Below, piece by piece: positions 55,701-62,423 of a DNA stretch of 64,000 bases. Positions within the stretch are counted from its first letter, which is position 1, and the number at the start of each line of letters is the position of its first letter. This DNA comes from Rubrivivax sp. (GTDB taxonomy: Bacteria > Pseudomonadota > Gammaproteobacteria > Burkholderiales > Burkholderiaceae_C). The position numbers and the translations under genes were made by a program. The DNA lies in NCBI GenBank assembly GCA_016707445.1, contig JADJHR010000005.1:372001-436000 (forward strand). Direction: 5' to 3'. The notes under the pieces are model-generated. The model was not told the DNA's origin, searched no databases, and saw only the letters and a list, made by a program, of their open reading frames with translations.

Positions 55701-56316
55701 CGCTGGTCTTCATCGCCACCCACACGCCGGCGTAGCGTGACATCGCCCAGCCGTGCAGCCCGAAATCAAGCAGGTCCTGCACGTTGGCGGGCGCCAGCAC
55801 CGGCATCGCGCAGGCGGAAAACACATGCTCGCTCTGGTGCGCCACCGCCGACGAGCGCGCGCCGTGGTCGTCGCCCGCCACCACCAGCACGCCGCCATGC
55901 GGTGCGGTGCCGGCGTGGTTGGCGTGCTTGAAGACGTCGACGCAGCGGTCCACGCCCGGGCCCTTGCCGTACCACATCGCAAACACGCCGTCGCGCTGCG
56001 CATCGGGCAGCAGGTGCAGCTGCTGCGTGCCCCAGCAGGCGGTGGCGGCCAGATCCTCATTGACGCCGGGCTGGAAGCGGATGTGGTGTTCGGCCAGATG
56101 CGGCGCGGCCTGGTGCAGCGCGCTGTCCAGCCCGGCCAGCGGCGAGCCGCGATAGCCGGTGACGTAGCCGGCGGTGTTCAGCCCGGCGGCGCGGTCGCGC
56201 GCATGCTGCAGCATCGGCAGCCGTGCCAGCGCCTGCACGCCGGTGAGGTAGACGCGGCCGCGCTCGAGCCGGTACTTGTCAGCCAGCGACACCTCGGGCA
56301 GCACGGGGGCATCCAT
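52795..56316 (-). CDS. Indolepyruvate:ferredoxin oxidoreductase, fused IorA-IorB type
   Basis: 1173 residues in one chain. N-terminal pyruvate-oxidoreductase domain (GYVTGYRGSPLAGLD), a TPP-binding segment with GDGTYFHSG and YNDAVAMTGGQP, a 4Fe-4S part with CEGCGDCAVKSNC and CNQDLSCLEGCCP, and the gamma-type domain at the C-terminus (VAGVGGTGVVTIGALLG). It decarboxylates arylpyruvates (indole-, phenyl-, 4-hydroxyphenylpyruvate) to the aryl-acetyl-CoA, reducing ferredoxin. Full length for the fused proteobacterial form. Between nnrS and the TRAP genes; stop overlaps the nnrS start (ATGA). Confidence 0.92.
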   Translation of the reverse strand: MDAPVLPEVSLADKYRLERGRVYLTGVQALARLPMLQHARDRAAGLNTAGYVTGYRGSPLAGLDSALHQAAPHLAEHHIRFQPGVNEDLAATACWGTQQLHLLPDAQRDGVFAMWYGKGPGVDRCVDVFKHANHAGTAPHGGVLVVAGDDHGARSSAVAHQSEHVFSACAMPVLAPANVQDLLDFGLHGWAMSRYAGVWVAMKTSADTVESSTVVELDPQRVQPVLPTDFVLPADGVHLRLPDPQAAQERRMQAYKIYAAAAYARANGIDRLVIDPPDARLGIVACGKAWGDLRQALVLLGIGDAEAAALGLRLYKVGMPWPLEAEGARRFARGLQEILVVEEKRQIIEYQLKEMLYERHDGERPRVVGKFDEGGEWPAPHGQWLLPPTGELDAAIVARAIALRLARLDGSTRWRAAAAALDTREAALAGLPAPLLQRTPYFCSGCPHNRSTRVPEGSSALAGVGCHLMAAWMDRGTLTISQMGGEGVAWLGLSGHAGTRHVFANMGDGTYFHSGLLAIRAAVAAEVAITYKILYNDAVAMTGGQPLDGQLSVPQLTRQLAAEGVRRIVVLADDLGKYPRDAGFAAGVELRPRTALDAVQRELRELPGVTALIYDQTCATELRRRRKRGELPESTTHVFINEALCEGCGDCAVKSNCLSVVPVATEFGTKRAIDGFSCNQDLSCLEGCCPALVSVEGNRRQHTAPAGGVDESALPQPLLPPLDTPWSLLVAGVGGTGVVTIGALLGMAAHLDGLGVTVLDVTGLAQKGGAVLSHVRIARDADTLHAVRIAPGDADALLGGDLLVAAAPDTLRRLRRDGGRAIVNTAQTITGDFLRDPDLQMPSDATLARLQATLGKAAVEALDATRLATLLLGHPVATNMFMLGLAWQRGLVPVSRQALLRAVQLNGVAVDENQRAFAWGRQAACDPVATAAAAAALEQLPAARRLSTSLDERIERRCAALVAYQGRTGARDYAALLVRVRAAEQRACPGSERLADAVAHQAWRLIAHKDVYEAARLHTDRSFHDLLDQAFDGGYRMHWHLAPPGLSRTDPLSGEPHKRRYGPWMRPLLATLAHARFVRGTPFDPFGYSEEARLARSLRDDYLAAIEAVLAGLDAKGIDAAVAIAELPARVRGFGPIWLREARAAHARLATLRGAASGSAAAPPTHRPQPAPE

Positions 56317-56317
56317 C

Positions 56318-57610
56318 TCAGGCGACGAAGCGTGTCAGGTAAAGCGTGATGCCCGGAAATCCGATCAGGATCGCCAGCCGGACCAGATCGGACATCACGA
56401 AGGGCATCACGCCGCGAAACACCTCGCGGGTCGGGATGTCGGGCAGCACGCTGCGCAGCACGAAGACATTGAGCCCCACCGGCGGCGTGATCAGGCTGAT
56501 CTCGGTGACGACGACGACGATGATGCCGAACCAGATCAGGTCATAGCCGAGGTGGGCGACGAGCGGATAGAACATCGGCACCGTGAGCAGGATCATCGAC
56601 ATGCTTTCGAGCACGCAGCCCAGCAGCACGTAGATGGCGCAGATGGCGACGATCACCAGCATGGGCGTGGACGCGAAGCGCTCGGTGAAGGCGATCAATT
56701 CAGCGGGCATGGTCGTCAGGTTGACGAAGTTGGCGAACACCAGCGCGCCGATCAGGATCGTGAAGAGCATGCCCGTCGTGACCGCGCTTTCGACCAGCAC
56801 ATCACGCAGGAAGGCGGTCGACCAGCCGCGGCGGAAGATCGCGAAGACGAACGCACCGCCCGCGCCGATGGCCGCTGCCTCGGTGGGCGTGAACACCCCC
56901 CCGTAGATGCCGCCCAGCACCAGCACGAACAGCGCCAGCACACCCCACACACGCCGCAGCGCACGCAGCCGCGCGGGCCAGGCCACGTAGGGCCCGGGCG
57001 GGCCGGCCGTCGGGTCGAGCCGCACGGTGACCGCGATCGCGCCCAGGTAGCACAGCACCGCGACCAGGCCGGGCAGGATGCCGGCGATGAACAGCTTGCC
57101 GATGTTCTGCTGCGTCAGGATGCCGTAGATCACCAGCACCACCGAGGGCGGGATCAGGATGCCCAGCGTGCCGCCGGCGGCCACCGAGCCCGTGGCGAGG
57201 GCGTCCGAGTAGCCGTGCTCTCGCATCGGCTGCACCGCCACCTTGGCCATCGTCGCTGCGGTCGCCACGCTGGAGCCGCAGATCGCCGAAAAACCGCCGC
57301 AGGCGACGATGGTGGCCATCGCCAGCCCGCCCTTGCGGTGGCCGAGGAAGGCATGCGAGGCCTCGTACAGTTCTTCGGACAGTCCCGCGCGAGTGACCAG
57401 GTTGCCCATCAGCACGAACAGCGGCACGACCGACAGCGCATACGACAACCCGGTCTCGTACGAGACCGCGCCGACCATCGCCAGCGCGGCCGGTGCACTG
57501 GCCTTGAGCGCAAAACCGGCAAAACCGACCAGCCCCATCGCGAAAGCGATCGGCATGCGCGCAAAGGCCAGCAGCAACATCGCCGCGAAGGCGAGCAGGG
57601 CCTCGTTCAT
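56318..57610 (-). CDS. dctM: TRAP transporter large permease (DctM)
   Basis: 430 residues from the ATG at 57610. About 12 hydrophobic segments with the DctM hallmarks SVVPLFVLMGNLVTRAGLSEELYEASHAFLGHRKGGLAMATIVACGGFSAICGSSVATAATM and LGILIPPSVVLVIYGILTQQ (each here given only as position: about residues 60-125 and 145-170). It imports a dicarboxylate or similar acid in a Na+/H+ gradient-driven way. It overlaps dctQ by 4 bp and stops 1 bp after the end of the IOR gene start. Confidence 0.9.
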   Translation of the reverse strand: MNEALLAFAAMLLLAFARMPIAFAMGLVGFAGFALKASAPAALAMVGAVSYETGLSYALSVVPLFVLMGNLVTRAGLSEELYEASHAFLGHRKGGLAMATIVACGGFSAICGSSVATAATMAKVAVQPMREHGYSDALATGSVAAGGTLGILIPPSVVLVIYGILTQQNIGKLFIAGILPGLVAVLCYLGAIAVTVRLDPTAGPPGPYVAWPARLRALRRVWGVLALFVLVLGGIYGGVFTPTEAAAIGAGGAFVFAIFRRGWSTAFLRDVLVESAVTTGMLFTILIGALVFANFVNLTTMPAELIAFTERFASTPMLVIVAICAIYVLLGCVLESMSMILLTVPMFYPLVAHLGYDLIWFGIIVVVVTEISLITPPVGLNVFVLRSVLPDIPTREVFRGVMPFVMSDLVRLAILIGFPGITLYLTRFVA

Positions 57611-58104
57611 CGTGGCGCCTTGCCGGTGGCGTCGGTCCAGGCCATGGCCAGCATCAAGACGACGGTGACGCCTGCCAGCAGCGCCATGTAGCCGACCAGC
57701 GGGTAGACCGGGATCTGCAGTGTGGCCGTGGTTTCGCCGGCGGCTGCCATGTTGACCGCGCGGCGCCACAGCTGCCAGGCGATCACGCCCACGCAGGCCG
57801 CGGCGCTGAGGTCGATGATCGCGTTCTGCACACGCCGCCAGGCGCGCGGGATGAGCCACTCGAACAGATCGACCGTGACCTGCTGGCGGTGCAGCGAGAC
57901 CAGGGGCAGGCTCGAGAAGACCAGGGCGCCCATGGCCAGTTCGGTCAGCTCGAAGGCGCCGGTCAACGGCCGGTCCAGGAAGTAGCGGCCGATGACGTCG
58001 ATGCAGGTCAACAAGGTCAGCGCCACCAGCAGCAGCGCGGCGACGATGCCGAGCAGCCGCTCGGCACCCCGCCAGCGCGACGCCTCGGCAGCATCTGGGC
58101 TCAT
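57607..58104 (-). CDS. dctQ: TRAP transporter small permease (DctQ)
   Basis: 165 residues with four membrane segments; LTCIDVIGRYFLDRPLTGAFELTELAMGALV is the DctQ signature. It joins DctM in the membrane complex. Between the binding protein (10 bp) and dctM (4-bp overlap). Confidence 0.88.
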   Translation of the reverse strand: MSPDAAEASRWRGAERLLGIVAALLLVALTLLTCIDVIGRYFLDRPLTGAFELTELAMGALVFSSLPLVSLHRQQVTVDLFEWLIPRAWRRVQNAIIDLSAAACVGVIAWQLWRRAVNMAAAGETTATLQIPVYPLVGYMALLAGVTVVLMLAMAWTDATGKAPR

Positions 58105-58114
58105 CGCGGCAGCC

Positions 58115-59140
58115 TCACTTGCCGCCCGCCACCTTGGCGATCTCGGCGCGGAACTCCTTCATCAGCGCCGCCCCGTCCACCCCCTTGGGCTTGATCTCGG
58201 CAGCCCAGGCCTGTTCGATGGGGTCGGTGCGCGACCTGATCTCGGCCATGAAGGCCGGGCTGGCGGTCTGCAGATGGACACCGGCCGCCTTCATGGTCGC
58301 CATGCCGGCGGTGTCGGCAGCGTCCCAGGCCTTGCCCGCCAGGCGCGCAAAGTGCTCGCCCGACAGCTTGTCGATCGCATCACGGTCGGCCTGCGGCAGC
58401 GCGTTGTACTTGGCCTCGTTCATCATCATCACGAAGCTGGTGTTGTACAGGCCACCGGGCACGATCGTGCCCTGCTTGATCAGGCTGGTGAGCTTGAAAC
58501 CTGGGATCGACTCGGGTGGGAAGAAGATGCCGTCGGCAACGCCGCTTTGCAGCATCTGGAACGATTCGCTCGACGGCTTGAGCAGCGGGCTCGCGCCCAG
58601 CGCGCGGGTGAAGTCGTTGACGATGCCGCCGCCGACACGGATCTTCATGCCCTGCAGGTCGGCCAGGCTCGTGACGGGCTTGCTGACGGTGAAGATCTCG
58701 CCCGGCCCGTGCGTGAAGACCGCGATCACCTTCACGCCCTTGTGCTCGCCCAGCCGGGCCAGATGCCTCTGGTGCATGCGCTCGTAGGCGACCGAGGTCG
58801 CTTCGGCCGAATCGCCCAGAAAGCCGAACTCGGCCATCTTGGTCAGCACGAATCGGCCCGGCGTGTAGCCCTGCACCGTGAACGAGACGTCGACCACGCC
58901 GTCCTTCACCGCGTCGAAGGTCTGCGGCGGTGCCACCGGTGCCTTGGGCAGGATGTTGAACTTGACGCGCCCCTGCGTTGCGGCTTCGACCTCCTTCAGC
59001 CAGGGCACGAAGATGTTGGCCGTCAGCGGGTGCGCGGGCGGCACCCAGGACGACGCGGTCATCGTCGTCTGCGCCTGGGCGGGCGCAAAAACCAGCATGG
59101 CTGCCAGGGCGATTGCCGAGGCAAGATGAAGCCTTCTCAT
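58115..59140 (-). CDS. dctP: TRAP transporter periplasmic binding protein (DctP)
   Basis: 341 residues from the ATG at 59140. Signal peptide MRRLHLASAIALAAMLVFAP, ending AQAQ. Mature part has the DctP fold: MTASSWVPPAHPLTANIFVPW and MKIRVGGGIVNDF with the conserved Arg that holds the ligand carboxylate. The substrate should be a carboxylic acid, perhaps the CoA-pathway acid handled by the neighbouring enzymes. Good RBS (GGAGACAG). Confidence 0.9.
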   Translation of the reverse strand: MRRLHLASAIALAAMLVFAPAQAQTTMTASSWVPPAHPLTANIFVPWLKEVEAATQGRVKFNILPKAPVAPPQTFDAVKDGVVDVSFTVQGYTPGRFVLTKMAEFGFLGDSAEATSVAYERMHQRHLARLGEHKGVKVIAVFTHGPGEIFTVSKPVTSLADLQGMKIRVGGGIVNDFTRALGASPLLKPSSESFQMLQSGVADGIFFPPESIPGFKLTSLIKQGTIVPGGLYNTSFVMMMNEAKYNALPQADRDAIDKLSGEHFARLAGKAWDAADTAGMATMKAAGVHLQTASPAFMAEIRSRTDPIEQAWAAEIKPKGVDGAALMKEFRAEIAKVAGGK

Positions 59141-59176
59141 GGACTGTCTCCTTCTGGGGTTGAACAAGCTAAGCGG

Positions 59177-61219
59177 TCAGCCGGTAGCGCCGAAGTCGGG
59201 CGTCCGCCGGTCCAGAAATGCGGCGATGCCTTCGCGCGCTGCCGCCGTACAGGCTACCGCGCCGAAGGCGCGATAGCCGATCTCGAGCGCGCCGTGCAGG
59301 TGCGGCGCCGCAGCGGCGTCGCGCACCGCCGATTCGATCAACGCGACCACGCCGGCACTGAGCGCGCGGCCGTCGGCCGAGCAGGGCGCTTCGGCCGCAA
59401 AGGCCGGCGGCGCGACGCTGGCGTCACCAATGCGCGGCACACGGCCGGCCAGTGCCTGCACCTGCGCCACGGCCAGCGTCATCAGGCTGTCGAAGTCGTC
59501 GGCCAGGGCATCGACGATGCCCAGTTCGTGCGCTTGCTCGGCCTGCAGGCGCTCACCGTGGCGCAGCATGCGGTGGAACACCGCACCGGCGGCCGGCCAG
59601 CGCCGGTAGGGCACGGCCAGGGCGCCGATGCCGGGCAGGATGCCCAGCGTCACTTCGGGCAGCTGCATCCAAGCGCTGCGCTGCGCGACCAGGGCGTGAC
59701 AGCGCATCGCGAGTTCGAAGCCACCACCCAGCGCCATGCCGTTGAGCGCGGCCACCACAGGCTTGCTGCAGCGGTCGAGGTGCACGAGCAGTCGCGAGCA
59801 GTCGCGTGCGTATTGCGCGGCGGCTTCGGCGTCACCCAGTAGCGACGGAAAGCGGCCGATGTCGGCGCCGGCGCAGAAGGCCTTGGTGCCGTAGCCGACG
59901 ATCACGAAACCGGTCACCGTCGGGTCGTCTTCATGACGGCGGATCACGGCCAGGATCTCGTCGGTCATCTGATCGTGCAGCGCATTCAGCGCCTCGGGGC
60001 GGCGCAACGTGATCACTTTCACGCCGTCGATCTGATCGACGAGGACATGCCGCTCGAGCGGCTGGTACCCGACCCAGGCACGCATGGCAGTGGGCATGCC
60101 AGGGCGGTCATGCACGAACTGCCGCAGGATGCGCTGGCACTCGGCGTCACCTGCCTCGCGCATGATCTCCAGCGGCCCACGTTTGAAGCCGAGTGCGACG
60201 CGGCAGCCGAGGTCGAGATCGGCACCGGTGCCGATGCCACGATCGAGGATGTCGACCGTCTGCGACAGCAGCACGCCGAGCAGCCGATCGTGGATGCGCG
60301 CGCGCAAGGCGTCGCCTACCGCCACGGCCTTGCCCGGTGCCACGGTGTCCCAGCGCGCGACCGAGCGAAAGATCGATGCCGGCCGGTAGTGCGCGCCTTC
60401 CTCCTCGGCCTGCAGCGTGTTGGTCTCGATGATGATCGGGTTGCCCTGCGCGAGGTTGAGCACGAAGAACGGGCCGGCGTGAACGAACTCGGCCGCCACG
60501 CTGTCGATCTGGGCGGCGCTGGCGTCGCTCAGCAGCAAGGCCGCCTCGTTGCACCAGTTGTCGAACACGCGGTCGAGCATGAAGCAGGCCGCGTCGCTGG
60601 TCGTCAGCGGCAACTTGCCGGTGGCGGCAAAGCAGCGCCGCAGCCAAGCCAGCAGCGCCGGGTCGGCGCGTGGCCAGTCGATCACCTCGACCGCCGGGTT
60701 GCGCCAGGCCGGCGCGAAGAAATGCGTGACCGTCGCGCGATCGGGGCATTGCAGCCCGGCGAAGATGCGGGCCGCCGGCAGTGAACTGGTGTTGGACGTG
60801 ATCACAGCGTCGCGCCCCACGCGCGCTTCGACCTCGGCGAAGATGCGGCGCTTGAGCGCCAGGTCTTCGGTCGCCGCCTCGATCACCCAGTCGCAGTCGG
60901 CCAGCCGGTTGTAGTCGGTGCTGCCCTCGAGCTGATCCAGCGCCGCCGCGGCGGCTGCGGGATCGAGCTTGCCGCGCGCCACCGCCTTGTCGGCGTAGCC
61001 GCGCAGCCGTGCCAGCGCGGCGTCGATCGCCGGCTGCTGGATGTCGATCAGGGTCAGCTTCAGGCCCGGCAGCGCGGACTTGAGGTAGTACGCGATGTCG
61101 GGCCCGATCGAGCCGGCGCCGATCACGGCCACGTGGCGTGGTGCGCCGCGCGCAAGCGAAGCGGCCTTGGCAAGCAGCGGGTTGGCAAACGGGCTGCGGT
61201 TCATGGGGGTCTGCGGCAT
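59177..61219 (-). CDS. 3-Hydroxyacyl-CoA dehydrogenase/enoyl-CoA hydratase fusion
   Basis: 680 residues, with the dehydrogenase first and the crotonase second (reverse of FadB). Dehydrogenase: HVAVIGAGSIGPDIAYYLKS NAD loop, IEAATEDLALKRRIF, catalytic His in THFFAPAWRNPAVEVI. Crotonase from about residue 395: GYGTKAFCAGADIGRFP, ALNGMALGGGFELAMRCH and the Glu of LPEVTLGILPGIGA. It would hydrate an enoyl-CoA and oxidise the hydroxy-acyl-CoA. Sits between TRAP genes and a CoA-transferase, so it likely works on an imported acid after CoA transfer. Confidence 0.88.
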   Translation of the reverse strand: MPQTPMNRSPFANPLLAKAASLARGAPRHVAVIGAGSIGPDIAYYLKSALPGLKLTLIDIQQPAIDAALARLRGYADKAVARGKLDPAAAAAALDQLEGSTDYNRLADCDWVIEAATEDLALKRRIFAEVEARVGRDAVITSNTSSLPAARIFAGLQCPDRATVTHFFAPAWRNPAVEVIDWPRADPALLAWLRRCFAATGKLPLTTSDAACFMLDRVFDNWCNEAALLLSDASAAQIDSVAAEFVHAGPFFVLNLAQGNPIIIETNTLQAEEEGAHYRPASIFRSVARWDTVAPGKAVAVGDALRARIHDRLLGVLLSQTVDILDRGIGTGADLDLGCRVALGFKRGPLEIMREAGDAECQRILRQFVHDRPGMPTAMRAWVGYQPLERHVLVDQIDGVKVITLRRPEALNALHDQMTDEILAVIRRHEDDPTVTGFVIVGYGTKAFCAGADIGRFPSLLGDAEAAAQYARDCSRLLVHLDRCSKPVVAALNGMALGGGFELAMRCHALVAQRSAWMQLPEVTLGILPGIGALAVPYRRWPAAGAVFHRMLRHGERLQAEQAHELGIVDALADDFDSLMTLAVAQVQALAGRVPRIGDASVAPPAFAAEAPCSADGRALSAGVVALIESAVRDAAAAPHLHGALEIGYRAFGAVACTAAAREGIAAFLDRRTPDFGATG

Positions 61220-61226
61220 AGGGGGT

Positions 61227-62423
61227 TCAGGCGACGAGCCCGAGTTCGAACAGTTGCGCGACTTCCGGTCCGGTCAGGCCGGCTTCGGCCAAGACGCCGC
61301 GGGTGTGCTCGCCGTAGCGCGGTGCGAACGCAAGCTGGCTGCGCGCGCCAGCCACGTCGACCGCCATCGGCGGCATGTGTGCGGTGGTGCCGCCCGGCAG
61401 CTGCGTGGTGGTCAGCCGCTGCTGCAGCGCCGGGATGTCGCGCACGGCCGCGATGTCGTTGATCGGCGCGTTCGGCAGACCGGCGGCACACAGCGCTGCG
61501 GCCAGTTCGGCGCTGCGCCAGGGCGCCACGGCCGCCGCCACGTCGCGCTGGATCGCCGCACGATCTTTCTGGCGGCCCTCATTGGTCGCTCGCGCCGCGC
61601 TGGCGCAGCCGGCAAAACCGTCGATTGCGCACAGACGCTGCCACTGCGCGTCGCTGCCGATCGCGATGTACAGGTAGCCGTCGGCGCTGCGGTAGACATT
61701 GGTCGGGATGAACTTGCGGTGTTCGTTGCCGCTGCGCCTGACCTCGTGCGGCTCGCAGCCGAAGTCCAGCAGAGGCAGCGTGGTGATCAGCCACGATGCG
61801 GCCGCCTGCAGCATCGACACGTCGATGCGCTGCCCCTGGCCGGTTTCGGCGCGCTCGAGCAGTGCACGCATCACCTGGGCAAAGACTTCATCGCCGGCTT
61901 TCAGGTCGATGACGGGCACGCCCGCCAGCGTGGGTGGGCCGTCGGCAGCGCCGGTCAGTTCCATGTAGCCCGCCAGCGCCTGCAGCACCGGGTCATAGCC
62001 CGGCGTGTCGGGTGCGTCAGGGCCAAGCGCCGAGATGCCGGCCCAGATCAGGCCTGGCCGGGCGGCGGCCAGCGAGTCGTAGTCGATGCCCAGTGGCGCG
62101 TAGCGGCGCGGCAGGGTGTTGCAGCAGAAGACGTCGACGTCGAGCGCCACCAGCAGCCGGCGCAGCAGCGCCTGCCCCTCGGCGCGCTTGAGGTCGATCG
62201 CGATCGCCTGCTTGCCGACGTTGGGCGCCACGAAATAGCTGCGTCTGTCGTTCGCATCGTCACCGGCGACTGGCGCGCCGATGTAGCGGTTGGGGTCACC
62301 GGGCAGACCGTCGCCACCCACGGCCTCGATGCGGATCACGCGCCAGCCGAGCTGGGCAAAGCGCAGCGTCGCATACGGCAGCGACAGCGCCTGCTCGAGC
62401 GACAGCACGGTGCGCGCTTTCAC
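61227..62423 (-). CDS. CaiB/BaiF-family (family III) CoA-transferase
   Basis: 398 residues. Typical segments: RVIRIEAVGGDGLPGDPNRY, KQAIAIDLKRAEGQALLRRL, ISALGPDAPDTPGYDPVLQALAGYM and the catalytic-Asp region VPVIDLKAGDEVFAQVM, then GQGQRIDVSMLQAAAS. It moves CoA from an acyl-CoA donor to the substrate acid. It follows the molybdenum hydroxylase with a 4-bp overlap and precedes the dehydrogenase/hydratase by 7 bp: one operon. Confidence 0.87.
   Translation of the reverse strand: MKARTVLSLEQALSLPYATLRFAQLGWRVIRIEAVGGDGLPGDPNRYIGAPVAGDDANDRRSYFVAPNVGKQAIAIDLKRAEGQALLRRLLVALDVDVFCCNTLPRRYAPLGIDYDSLAAARPGLIWAGISALGPDAPDTPGYDPVLQALAGYMELTGAADGPPTLAGVPVIDLKAGDEVFAQVMRALLERAETGQGQRIDVSMLQAAASWLITTLPLLDFGCEPHEVRRSGNEHRKFIPTNVYRSADGYLYIAIGSDAQWQRLCAIDGFAGCASAARATNEGRQKDRAAIQRDVAAAVAPWRSAELAAALCAAGLPNAPINDIAAVRDIPALQQRLTTTQLPGGTTAHMPPMAVDVAGARSQLAFAPRYGEHTRGVLAEAGLTGPEVAQLFELGLVA

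Noticed and set aside
53095..55740. An 881-residue open frame on the plus strand
   Set aside because: Antisense shadow of the indolepyruvate oxidoreductase gene, which has clear TPP and Fe-S motifs.
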